A DNA stretch of 64,000 nt from Erodium maritimum (taxonomy: Eukaryota > Streptophyta > Magnoliopsida > Geraniales > Geraniaceae), in the NCBI GenBank assembly GCA_963921825.1, contig OY997593.1, positions 44,407,111 through 44,471,110 on the forward strand, read 5' to 3'. Below are positions 11,640-22,724 of this stretch, piece by piece; positions within the stretch are counted from its first letter, which is position 1, and each line of letters opens with the position of its first letter. The position numbers were made by a program, and so were the translations under genes. The notes beneath the pieces were generated by a model. That model searched no databases and was not told the DNA's origin. It worked only from the letters and a program-made list of their open reading frames with translations.

Positions 11640-12407
11640 TTATTACTGGAGAAGTTGGGGGTTCCCTATGGAGAATCATGTTGATGAGGACCTGAGCATC
11701 AAACCGAACAATAATAGAATCCCAAGCCTAGGCGCATTCTGAAGAGCAGTAGCCAGGGCGCCAGCCTCCACCATGATCGGAGACCAACTCCCTGGAAGCT
11801 GGCCATTAGCAGCCAGGCGTATCGTCCCATGTATATCCTTTGCGATTATGCCCCATGCCGATTGATTCATATCCTGAAATATTTCCCCATCAACATTAAT
11901 AGAAATGGTACCTGGGGACAGCTTGATCCACTTAACTGGCCAGGATCGGACTTGCGGTCGAACCGGGGTAGTCGTGGCTTTCGCTTCCTGCTATGCCTTC
12001 ACGTACGCTGCCGCCGATGAAACCACCCGCAACGCAGCAAGGGATACCCCTCCCCATTTCAGACTATTTCTTGCCTTCCATTCCCATAGGACGGACAGGA
12101 TTTTGGCCACCTTATTTCTCAATCTCCCAGCTTCTATCCCCTCCCACCACTGGACAAAACCTCCACCCAGGCCCAGGGGGTTAGACTTCCAAATTGGGAC
12201 CAACATGTCTTTGCAAACCCACACTCCAGAAATAGATGATCAACGTTTCCGGCGCTCGACCACATATATCACACGTGGCCAAAACTGGGACAAAGCGTTG
12301 GTTGAGGTTGGATTCGACTTGAAACATACCTGTCAGACATCTCCACAAAATAATCAAGAGGTGAAGTGGTGTTGGAATACTCCAAAGGGTTGACCATGCC
12401 ACCATTG
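11640..12407 (-). pseudogene. LINE ORF2 3' remnant: zinc-binding and RNase H-like regions
   Basis: On the minus strand, 12405 to about 12200 encodes a zf-RVT-type segment (SIPTPLHLLIILWRCLTG, CDICGRAPET, then a shifted HLFLECG-like stretch). It is followed to about 11640 by an RNase H-like region (WGIIAKDIHGTIRL, LPGSWSPIMVEAGALATAL). This order is typical of the end of plant L1-type LINE ORF2 and its RVT_3 relatives. Frameshifts and stops separate the pieces. The upstream reverse transcriptase is missing because the copia LTR begins at 12408. Confidence 0.75.
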
Positions 12408-14095
12408 TGTTGGGTCTCGAGGTAGGGTTGGAGATGAACCAACTCGCAGCGGAAAATCAATAAAAACCAAGAGACGATTAAAACCATGAAACAACTAACA
12501 AAGAATGGATTCACAAGAGAAAAATTCAGCACTATCTCTTACCAAAACAAGAACACCGGTTAACGAATGATTGGCTTGAGTCTCCAAGACGCCTACGTAT
12601 CCACATGGGAATCAAAGCCACGTAGTTCTTCTCTTTGAGGACTCAAGAACACAAAAATGGAGGAGGAAACTAGCCAAACCCGAAATGGCCATGGAAGAGG
12701 GAGAGAAAATGTGTTTCCTATTCTTGTCTTGTCTTTGTTATGTTGAAAAAAGATGACTTAAACATAACAAAACCCATACTTGTCCAACTAAAGGCATGGG
12801 ACAAGTATGGTGTCAAGTAAGGTGTAAATAGGACAAAGTATGGCAAGACAAGATTGGGTTAGGTGGTGAATCACCAACACCTTAATCCTTGTCTTGCTTA
12901 CTTAGTACTAATTAATCAAGACTTGATTAATTAGTTCCATGGGCCTTGGTTGCATGGGCCTTTCATGGGCCTCTTGGAACATGGCCCGTGGCCATTTCCA
13001 ACGAGGTCCCGTGATTCGCTCATCGCCTCCATGCCTTCCATACCAGAAATGTCCAACATTATCCGACGCGATCAATCCCAAGACTCCAAGCCTTGTCTCG
13101 ATCCGTAAAGTCCTATTCACTTACGGGCACATGACCCAAAACCCAGTTTTGGTCATGTCCCGAGACAACTCCCTTTTGGCCATTCTCCATAAATGTGTCA
13201 ATGAGTTTCATCCTCCGGTGTGACCCTTAGGTTTATGCATGTCAATAGATCAACGTAAAATCCCATTTTACTTGATCCTATTTAAGTGGCAACTAACGAG
13301 ACTTTAGTATTGCCTGACACTGCATAACGAATCGACCCTGTCGATTCTAACCTTTCCGTCATCCCTGTCATTATCCTTTTATCTCCGATATCCTGATTGA
13401 GATAAGGCATAGAGCCGTCATCCTTATTATTCTCAATCAATGTTCCTTGATATGTGAGATGACTAAAGATATGATACCCAGTATCATGTGCATGGCCATG
13501 CTATTCTTTCAGTCACTCTCGATCAAGCGGCCGAGAACCGATATCTTTCTCATACCTCAGTATGAGGGATAAATCCCTTAGCCGTCTTTCGTGTCACTCA
13601 TGTAGCCCGTCCCCAAGCCAATCCTGACCGTTATGGAAGCCCTGTTACGGACAACGTTAGGCTCAGGTCAAACTCAGTTGTTGACTACATAGCGATCACA
13701 AAGACTCCTTGGTCTAAGGATACATGACAAGCTACGACACTGAATATGTTCATGACTTAATCTATGGCACATATTCAGGGCGGGTCGTCCAATATCATGT
13801 CCCACATGATATCTATGATCAGACTCCGGAATCCCATTCCAATGACTAACAGAACGTAAGCCATAAAGAGCCATCTTTCATACTAGTCGCTTCTAGTGAA
13901 GCTTTGTTGACTAGGGACCCATCGAGTGTGATCTATCTCGATCTATGGTTCTATTCGCATGGTGGGCATAGATCAGAGCACACATCGATATATTACTCCA
14001 ACACATAAGTAATATAAAGCCGCTTTAATTTTATTGCTAACGATGATATATACATTTGGACATTTAGGATTGAACTACGGGCACTAAGACTAACA
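12408..14095 (-). repeat. Copia 3' LTR (1688 bp)
   Basis: In plus orientation it runs from TGTTGGGTCTCGAGG to GCACTAAGACTAACA. In sense it reads TGTTAGTCTTAGTGCC...CCCAACA, with the canonical TG...CA termini. Confidence 0.85.
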
Positions 14096-14107
14096 ATCTC
14101 CCACTTG
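14096..14107 (-). promoter_or_regulatory. Polypurine tract of the copia element
   Basis: The minus strand reads CAAGTGGGAGAT directly before the TGTTAG start of the 3' LTR. This is the standard position and composition of the plus-strand priming site, and it confirms the minus-strand orientation. Confidence 0.75.
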
Positions 14108-14246
14108 ACCTAGTTCCAATCTAAACTCCAATATGTCCCCATCGACTTTACATGTCTAACATGTTCAGGCAGTGACACTGCCTTAGTCAAAGGGTTGACT
14201 ATGTTATCATCTGTTGCAATATCGGTTATCTTCACTTCACCTCAGT

Positions 14247-17200
14247 TCAGTATTTATCTGATGAGGTGGATACGCCACAGTACATGTTTGGATTTGTTAT
14301 ACGATCTAGGCTTTTAGCTTGCGCAATGGCCCTTGTGTTGTCGCAAGATGGATTCACCGAGCTGGATGAGTTTTTAATTACACCCAGCCCTGCCATGAAT
14401 TTCCAAATCCACATAGCCTCCTTAGCTGCCTCTGCAGCATCCATGTACTTGGCCTCTGTCGTAGATTCGACAATGATATCTTGCTTTACGCTGTCCCAGC
14501 TAAAGCTCTGCCATTCAGCGTAAACACATATCCTGATTGACTTCTAAAGTCATCTGGATTTGTCTTGGAAAACTAGCGTCTACTCATCCTTCGACGACTA
14601 GTTCAGCATCATCTTTCCCCCGGGTTAGAATGATGTCTACTGGTACAACATAAGGCTTACGAGACGTCTGGTCTCATACATGTCATGACATATATGATCG
14701 ATCCTGCCCCCAGGCGCATAGGATTTTCATCATCCTTTTCAGCTCATCAGGTGTCTTAGGACACTAAGTCTTGTTGAGATGAATGCCATGACTAGTGGGT
14801 AAGAGTCCTTTCTTTGAATCGAGCATTAAGAACCTACTCAATGCCTTGTTCACATAGGTTCCCTGACTTAAATCCAAGACCCTCTTGGTGCGATCTCTAC
14901 ATATCTTAATCCTTAAGATATAAGAAGCATCGCCTAAGTCCTTTATTGAAAAACACTTCCTCAACCAAGCTTTAGTCTCGTGCAAGGTTGGGATGTCGTT
15001 TTCAATGAGAACCAGAAAGGTAATCTTGCTCCCACTAGCCTTCTTATAAACGCAAGATTCATCCTCGTTCTTGATTAAGCCAAATCCAATTACAGCTTCA
15101 TCAAAACGAAGGATTCAACTCCGAGAAGTTCGTTTCAATCCATAAATGGATTTCAACAACTTATAAATCTTTCCTTTATTCTTCGGATCGTCAAAACCTT
15201 TGGGCCGAGACATACAAACCTACTCAGTCAAATTTCCATTTAGGAAATCGGTTTTGACATCCACTTGCCATATCTCGTAATTATAATACACAGTTATGTC
15301 AAGAAGAATTTGGATCGATTTTGACCATAGCCACTAAGGAGAAGGTTTCCTCATAGTCAATCCATGCCTATAACCTTTCGCCACCAGTTGAGCTTTGTAG
15401 GTCAGAGGGTTGCCGTCCATGTCCATCTTCACCTTGAAGATCCATTTGCATCCGATGGTCCTCACACCATTGATGGGATCAACCGGTTCCCAGACTCGGT
15501 TGTCCGACATGGATTGCATTTCCTCCCTCATGGCTCCCAGCCATAACTCGGAGTCGGGCCAATCCACGACTTCTTGAAAGGTGGCTGGATCATCGTGCTC
15601 CACCATGACTTCATTGTCACCTCCGGATACCATATATTGGAGGTGGAAGATTGATCCTTTCAAATCGCCTTGGACCTTCCGGAATTGTAACAGGAATTGG
15701 TTCTTACTCTACGACAATCTCTGGCTCCTTTCTACTGGGTTGCCAATTGGTTTAGACAGATCTGTACCATCCTGAATTTCTTCGAGATGCACAGTCCTCC
15801 CAATGACGTCTTTGGAAACAAAACTCCTTTTCCATAAAGACCCCACCCCATGCGACGAACACCATGTTCTCACTGGGATTGTAGAAGTAGTATCCCCTTG
15901 TTGCTTTGGGATACCACACGAAGGTGCATATCTCAGATCTTGGTTCGAGCTTAGTCGAAACCAAATGTTTCACATAAGCCTCGCAACCACAAATCTTTAG
16001 GAAGGACAAAGCGGGCATCATCCCATACCATTTAAAAATAGTATCCCTTCCACACCCTTCGTCGAAGCCCGATTCACTATGAATGCGGTCGTCTCTAGAG
16101 CATAATCCCAGAAAGAGATTGGGAGATCAGTCCAACTAATAATGGAACGGATCATTGTCTAACAATGTCCGATTTCTCCGTTTGGCTACACCTTTCATCT
16201 ACAGTGTCCCAGGAGGAGTCCATTCCAAAAGGATCCCATTCTCTTTTAGATGATCTAATAATTCTGTGGTCAAGTATAGTCCACCTCGATCCAATCGAAG
16301 TGCCTTAATACCTTTGTCGAGCTGGTTTTCTACTATAGTCTTAAACTCTTTGAATTTATCAAAAGCTTCAGACTTATGTCTCACCGAATAGACATAACCA
16401 TATTTACTGTAATCATCAGTAAATGTGATAAAGTAGCTAAAACCCCTCCTGGCAAGTGAACTTATTGGTCTACACACATTCGAGTGTATCAGCCCCAATA
16501 ATTCACCCGCCCTTTCATCGCGATCGATAAAGGGCACTTTAGTCATTTTGCCCATCAAACAAACCTTGCACCTATCGATCGAATGGAATTCGAATGAACC
16601 TGAAAGCCCGCACTTCTGAAGTGCTGATAGGCGCTTCTTGTTTATGCGACCCAAATGACAGTACCATAACAGAGTTAGGTTTAAATCGTTGGATTTAGAC
16701 CTCTTGGTATTAACGGAATATATAGAACTTGAGGCATTGTTACCCATATCTAATATGTACAATCCTCCACTCATGTCAGTACTGGTATAAAACATATCAT
16801 TGCATAGAACATTGAAAACTCCATTTCCAATATTAACATTATATCCTTCCTTGTCAAACACGGATACAGATATAATATTCCTACTAAAAGTAGGTATGCA
16901 ATATACATTATACAATACTAAGACAAGGCCTTTTGGCAAAGCAAGACTCATGGATCCTACAACAGTTGCCACAACTCTGAGGTCCATTTCGTGCTTTCCA
17001 AATCTCTCCTACTTTCAGCCACCATATATTAGTGCATGTGTGAGATTCAGTCATGGTATCTAATACCCATGAATCTTTGGAAGTAGAGAGATGTAGCTCT
17101 ATAGAGTTAATACCGAATGAAGGCACGGTCCCACCGCCCTTCCTTAGATCATCCAGGTTTCCTGATGAAGGCGCAGTCCTACTGCCCTTCTTCAGATCAT

Positions 17201-17616
17201 CCAGGCTATTTAATGAAGGCGCAGTCCCACTGCCCTTCTTCAGATCAGCCGTGAACTTCCTGTAATCCCGGTTCCAATGACCAGGCTGTTGGCAGTAGAA
17301 GCAGACATTATCAGGTGTCTCATCTTTCCTGCCAAGTGCGCATGGGCCCAGCCCTTGCCACTTCCAATTCCCTTGTTGACCATCAGAATATCCTTGGATC
17401 CCAGATCCCTGAGATATTCTTCTCAGCAGTTAATGACACATCATGTAACTCTGATATGGTCTTAGAGACAGCCTTGTCAAGGACATATTCTTTGCGTTCA
17501 GACTTGAGGACTATCCTCAAAATTCTGTACCAGTCCAAATAGTTTGTCCCATTTAGCTTGACCCTGTCAAGAATGGTTTTTAATGACAAACTATTAATGT
17601 TCGCTGAATTTGCCAT
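14247..17616 (-). pseudogene. Copia gag-pol polyprotein, decayed
   Basis: Reading down the minus strand: gag begins at 17616 (MANSANINSLSLKTILDRVK; LNGTNYLDWYR). A zinc knuckle CFYCQQPGHWNRDY at about 17290-17250 has its last Cys changed to Tyr. A protease-like stretch DSWVLDTMTESHTC (about 17080) lacks the usual Gly after Asp-Thr. Integrase covers 16987-16199: LWYCHLGRINKKRL and CKVCLMGK are remnants of the HHCC region, and FITFTDDYSKYGYVY and ALRLDRGGLY of the DDE core. Reverse transcriptase fragments lie at 15663-15334 (RTIGCKWIFKVK, LVAKGY) and 14985-14764 (CFSIKDLGDASYIL), and an RNase H fragment at 14444-14247. Multiple frameshifts and stops divide these blocks, so the polyprotein cannot be made intact. 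If active, such a protein would copy and integrate the element through cytoplasmic particles. Confidence 0.85.
17117..17260 (-). repeat. Triplicated 48-nt unit in copia gag
   Basis: Three in-frame copies of a 48-base unit between the zinc knuckle and the protease, each encoding a 16-residue phrase around (L/S)DDLKKGSGTAPS. Because the unit is a multiple of three, the expansion keeps the frame. Confidence 0.75.
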
Positions 17617-17619
17617 TTG

Positions 17620-18221
17620 ATCTACAACAGATAAAATTCAATCAGTAAACTGAATAAATTTTATGAAGATCAAGCTTAAACACCAACAATCAATTCTAAA
17701 CCTTTAGAATCTGAAACCAAGATCCTTGATTCACTCGATTAAGCTGAACTAATGCTCACCACTTAATCGAGCTATGTAGGTAGGACTCCATCCAATCACA
17801 TCCAATGTGACTCTTGGCTAGGGTATGCACTTATGTACACGGCTTACCCTATCTGTTACCCTAGCTCAACCTCAGGCTGAGAATCGTAGTCGGGTCCACC
17901 AATTTTCAACTATGGCCCGTCACTATGTAGGTGCTCCGCTAATGCGCACGACACCCACATATGTCGTCCAAACCTACTACCCCGCTTTCCCATGGATGCT
18001 CCGCTAATGCACACGACACCCATAGGACGGGGAGGTAGTAAGGTGTTGATGATTGGGAGGTATCGGACATGACCCGCTTTTACTTGTCCAGTTGTGTTCA
18101 AAACTTTGGCACATCCTAGATGCGATGAGCACATCAACTACATTCCAAATGCAATGATGCCTCAAATTACATCCAATGTAATTCAATAAAAACCAAGAGA
18201 CGATTAAAACCATGAAACAAC
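17620..18221 (-). other. Copia 5' leader with a duplicated LTR-end segment
   Basis: This is the untranslated leader between gag and the 5' LTR. It holds two copies of an ACGACACCCA-type segment (about 17947-17963 and 18008-18024). At 18186-18221 there is a second copy of an LTR-end stretch (CAATAAAAACCAAGAGACGA...) that recurs at 18262-18297. The expected primer-binding site TGGTATCAGA is not seen, so the LTR-leader junction has been rearranged. Confidence 0.6.
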
Positions 18222-19893
18222 TCGAGGTAGGGTTGGAGATGAACCAACTCGCAGCGGAAAATCAATAAAAACCAAGAGACGATTAAAACCATGAAACAAC
18301 TAACAAAGAATGGATTCACAAGAGAAAAATTCAGCACTATCTCTTACCAAAACAAGAACACCGGTTAACGAATGATTGGCTTGAGTCTCCAAGACGCCTA
18401 CGTATCCACATGGGAATCAAAGCCACGTAGTTCTTCTCTTTGAGGACTCAAGAACACAAAAATGGAGGAGGAAACTAGCCAAACCCGAAATGGCCATGGA
18501 AGAGGGAGAGAAAATGTGTTTCCTATTCTTGTCTTTTCTTTGTTATGTTGAAAAAAGATGACTTAAACATAACAAAACCCATACTTGTCCAACTAAAGGC
18601 ATGGGACAAGTATGGTGTCAAGTAAGGTGTAAATAGGACAAAGTATGGCAAGACAAGATTGGGTTAGGTGGTGAATCACCAACACCTTAATCCTTGTCTT
18701 GCTTACTTAGTACTAATTAATCAAGACTTGATTAATTAGTTCCATGGGCCTTGGTTGCATGGGCCTTTCATGGGCCTCTTGGAACATGGCCCGTGGCCAT
18801 TTCCAACGAGGTCCCGTGATTCGCTCATCGCCTCCATGCCTTCCATACCGGAAATGTCCAACATTATCCGACGCGATCAATCCCAAGACTCCAAGCCTTG
18901 TCTCGATCCGTAAAGTCCTATTCACTTACGGGCACATGACCCAAAACCCAGTTTTGGTCATGTCCCGAGACAACTCCCTTTTGGCCATTCTCCATAAATG
19001 TGTCAATGAGTTTCATCCTCCGGTGTGACCCTTAGGTTTATGCATGTCAATAGATCAACGTAAAATCCCATTTTACTTGATCCTATTTAAGTGGCAACTA
19101 ACGAGACTTTAGTATTGCCTGACACTGCATAACGAATCGACCCTGTCGATTCTAACCTTTCCGTCATCCCTGTCATTATCCTTTTATCTCCGATATCCTG
19201 ATTGAGATAAGGCATAGAGCCGTCATCCTTATTATTCTCAATCAATGTTCCTTGATATGTGAGATGACTAAAGATATGATACCCAGTATCATGTGCATGG
19301 CCATGCTATTCTTTCAGTCACTCTCGATCAAGCGGCCGAGAACCGATATCTTTCTCATACCTCAGTATGAGGGATAAATCCCTTAGCCGTCTTTCGTGTC
19401 ACTCATGTATCCCGTCCCCAAGCCAATCCTGACCGTTATGGAAGCCCTGTTACGGACAACGTTAGGCTCAGGTCAAACTCAGTTGTTGACTACATAGCGA
19501 TCACAAAGACTCCTTGGTCTAAGGATACATGACAAGCTACGACACTGAATATGTTCATGACTTAATCTATGGCACATATTCAGGGCGGGTCGTCCAATAT
19601 CATGTCCCACATGATATCTATGATCAGACTCCGGAATCCCATTCCAATGACTAACAGAACGTAAGCCATAAAGAGCCATCTTTCATACTAGTCGCTTATA
19701 GTGAAGCTTTGTTGACTAGGGACCCATCGAGTGTGATCTATCTCGATCTATGGTTCTATTCGCATGGTGGGCATAGATCAGAGCACACATCGATATATTA
19801 CTCCAACACATAAGTAATATAAAGCCGCTTTAATTTTATTGCTAACGATGATATATACATTTGGACATTTAGGATTGAACTACGGGCACTAAG
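18222..19893 (-). repeat. Copia 5' LTR, both termini damaged
   Basis: Nearly identical to 12408-14095, but it starts at CTCGAGGTAGGG (lacking TGTTGGGT) and stops at CACTAAGAC (lacking TAACA). Confidence 0.8.
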
Positions 19894-19921
19894 ACATTTA
19901 GGATGATATATACATTTTATT
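19894..19921. other. Scrambled junction of LTR-derived filler
   Basis: About 28 bases between the broken copia LTR and the LINE-derived duplication. They are built from ATTTAGGAT, GATATATACATT and TTATTGCTA, three words present in the reverse order in the adjacent LTR (19838-19876). This looks like templated filler DNA at a repaired break. Confidence 0.6.
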
Positions 19922-20285
19922 GCTAGTGGGTAATGGGATGCTCCGAGGTAGCTGGTCACCCCTCATGATCGAAGCCTATGTCATTGGCTCGGCCCTGTGC
20001 AATGTAGACATCATAGGACCGGGCCCAATCTGTATCCGCTCGGATGCACAGGTCCTGCTCCATATGATTCTTCAAGAGCAGCTTCCATTGTCTCCGATAT
20101 ATACGATTATTCAGGACATCCACCAAATGGTAGTTCAAAAAGAGAGAGTATCTCTCGAATTTGTAAAGAGGACTACAAATAAGGCAGCTCACTAGTTAGC
20201 TAAAGAGGCATGTTCAACACATGTTCTACCGTGGTCAAGAAATCTTCCCGATGCACTTCGATGTATTGTGAACTCTGATCATTAA
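19922..20285 (+). pseudogene. LINE RNase H-like 3' remnant, copy 1
   Basis: Encodes VGNGMLRGSWSPLMIEAYVI, then CIRSDAQVLLHMI and ERVSLEFVKRTTNKAAH, matching the RNase H-like (RVT_3) end of plant LINE ORF2. An in-frame TAG follows NKAAH, after which the frame continues (LAKEACSTHVLPWSRNLPDA) to TAA at 20283-20285. A run of eight A at about 20306-20313 may be the LINE poly(A) tail. The amber codon is shared with copy 2, so it predates the duplication. Confidence 0.75.
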
Positions 20286-22153
20286 TATACAGTTTCATTC
20301 TTACTAAAAAAAATACATAACTATTAGGTAGTTTTGTTGTTGTAATAATTAGCTTTTTTTAAAACATTGTTTAGATATGTATGTGAAGTTTAATGTATTT
20401 TTTTGTAACTTTTCGTGTAATATTTTGTAAAAACAAGGCATGTATAATGTAACTCGTGTAGTTTTTTGCAAGCTACAAAGCTAAGTAACCTGCAGTGTAT
20501 TTTTATCTGGTTTAGGGTTGGTAGTCGTAACTAGCTTCAGTTTCTTTTTCTTGATGTGATAATTTGATAAGTCTCCGGTGTTGAGGCTCTGCTTGGACTT
20601 GTCACAATGTCTTTATATTTCTTAGTGTGTTTTTACAAGTTCCTCCCCACTCTTTTGCAAAGAAAAAAAACTTTCTATGAAACTTCTTCGATTAAAAAAA
20701 ATCAATGAAATAACGTGTTTTAAATCGCATGGTTTGAATTAGGTGTTACATCATGCAAAGTTGCTTTGATCTATTTAGAAACTTTAAGAAAACGTATACC
20801 ATAGAAGTGCAATGAAAAAGTAATATTTTTGAAGCGAGGCGAGACTCTCTCTCTGAAAACCCTAAACAGGTTCCCTTTCTTCACACTATTCGTCGCTACC
20901 GGTGGCCACTTAGGCTTCGGTCATGGGGTAGTCGGTGGGGGGCTATTCACCTAGTTTGTTGGAGCCCCATCTCCACACGTCACCTGGTTTTTCTCTCGAG
21001 AGATCCTCTAAACGCCACCGTCATCCATGCCACCTCTCAGCCATAAATTTGTTTTGCCGACCGCTAGCAAATCCTTCTCCTCCGACCTCTATCAGTCGTC
21101 GTGCTCGCTCCCCCACTTTAGGAACGGCCTCGTTCCCATCTGTGACCGCAACTCCTCCTCTGGCCGGTCGTGACGCGGCTCCCCTCATCTAGGTCTCGTC
21201 GGAAGGGATTGTACTCCGTTTGGTGTAGAGCTCGCTGAGCTCGCCCCTACCGATTGGCCGTGTTGAGATCTTCTCGGGTCAAACATCGTCGGACCTCGCC
21301 ATGCCCTGATCGGATTTCGAAGCTTTGGACCCGTTCCCCTTTCACGCTAGAAATCACGTACCGGCCTATTTTGAGTCCAATCTGGGATGAGTGATCGGTC
21401 AGCCGACTTCTCAACTTGGGTTTCGCCGAAAAGGTAGGTTTTGGTCTTTACAAGTTTCCACGGATCCGGTCTCGCTGGTGGGGGACGACTTGGCTTGTGG
21501 TTCTTCTCCCTCTTTCTCCCCGAGATTCGCCGGTACGGTGTTTTCTCCTCCCGGGATTCGTTTGCATCTATCGTTCGCTGTCTATTGCCCCCACCTCGTG
21601 GGCCTTGGTCTTGGCCGCCTTCGTGTGGGCCGAAAATGTGGTCACCTTCATGAGGACAGATGGTGTAGCAGACCTCATGTGGGCCAGGAAATCTCCCCCA
21701 CCACTTTAGTTTTTTAGAGTCTCCCTAGCTCCCGTCCTTTACAGCCAGGCCTCTCGAACTCGAATGCTCATGTTCTCCCTCGTCCGTCTGTTTTTGTCGT
21801 GTCCCCGACTTGCTCTACGAACGTCTTTTTGTCTTGTTTTCTAGTCGTTCCTACCTATAACTATTTGCACCGCCAGGCACAAAGGATCCCTGCTTCTTGC
21901 TCCATCGACAAGGATCCCGACCCTAACCCTTAGAGGACGGGACCCAATGGGGGAAGGAAACTTGTTGGGCCCAGAAATAGATGCGTCTTCCCGACTTCCC
22001 TTTCTGAGTGCAACTATCTTTCGAGGGATCAGACTTTTGGGGAGGACTCTGGTCTTCACCCCACGACTTAAGGCAACCTCTTTTTGGGTAATTAAGCCCC
22101 TTAGACTCGTGTCATCGTGTGTACCTATAGTTATCAATTGTCTTCTACCATTT
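19922..22153 (+). repeat. 2.2-kb direct duplication, copy 1
   Basis: Starts GCTAGTGGGTAATGGG and matches 22361-24586 almost base for base, with scattered substitutions and small indels (a few percent by eye). It contains the LINE RNase H remnant, its 3' tail, about 480 bp of AT-rich DNA and the 5' part of a second LINE. Similarity stops at GTCTTCTACCATT. Confidence 0.85.
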
Positions 22154-22360
22154 TCGTGTTCTGACGTGCAACATGCCTTTCACCTGCCAGTAAAGAGTAC
22201 CTTGCCTTTGTAGTGTACACTCTAGTTCGCTTAGAAGCCCAATACCCAATACCATGTGTCCTTAGTCCGAAGACCAGAGAGCGGTACCTTGAGAATGTGA
22301 GTCTTTTCCTCCGCAGGAAGGTTGGGGTATTATGGCTAGATCGACAAGAGGAGAGAATGT
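22154..22360. other. Spacer between the duplication copies
   Basis: Not shared with the end of copy 2. Its right part (about 22318-22360) encodes MARSTRGENV-like residues that belong upstream in the LINE RNase H domain. This suggests that copy 2 is the original locus and copy 1 the added one. Confidence 0.5.
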
Positions 22361-22724
22361 GCTAGTGGGTAATGGGATGCTCCGAGGTAGCTGGTCACCC
22401 CTCATGATCGAAGCCTATGTCATTGGCTCGGCCCTGTGCAATGTAGACATCATAGGACCGGGCCCAATCTGTATCCGCTCGGATGCACAAGTCCTGCTCC
22501 ATATGATTCTTCAAGAGCAGCTTCCATTGTCTCTGATATGTACGATTATTCAGGACATCCACCAAATGGTAGCTCAAAAAGAGAGAGTATCTCTCGAATT
22601 TGTAAAGAGGACTGCAAATAAGGCAGCTCACTAGTTAGCTAGAGAGGCATGTTTAACACATGTTCTTCCGTGGTCAAGAAATCTTCCTGATGCACTTCGA
22701 TGTATTGTGAACTCTGATCATTAA
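22330..22724 (+). pseudogene. LINE RNase H-like 3' remnant, copy 2
   Basis: Same region as 19922-20285 but with a longer 5' part (MARSTRGENVLVGNGMLRG). The same internal TAG after NKAAH (22632-22634) is present, and the frame ends at TAA 22722-22724. Reverse transcriptase is absent upstream. Confidence 0.75.

Larger units (their letters stand above)
12408..19893 (-). mobile_element. Ty1/copia LTR retrotransposon, degenerate interior, young LTRs
   Basis: Two LTR copies (12408-14095 and 18222-19893) flank a minus-strand gag-protease-integrase-reverse transcriptase-RNase H series, the copia order. The 3' LTR (left) has a polypurine tract next to it; the 5' LTR (right) has lost both its ends. 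About four mismatches were counted by eye over 1.67 kb of LTR, so the LTRs look recent, yet the coding region has many stops and shifts. A TSD cannot be tested because the right end is rearranged; the five bases left of the element are CATTG. Confidence 0.85.

Noticed and set aside
11247..11695. Frames with recurring WPRN / FLG(Q/V)E residues
   Set aside because: Produced by the CCTCGG repeat array in one frame; no start context or domain.
21391..21717. Frames in the LINE 5' part (also 23825-24362)
   Set aside because: Three overlapping frames of similar length, GC-rich, with no ORF1 domain I can name. They were left as part of the LINE rather than called genes.
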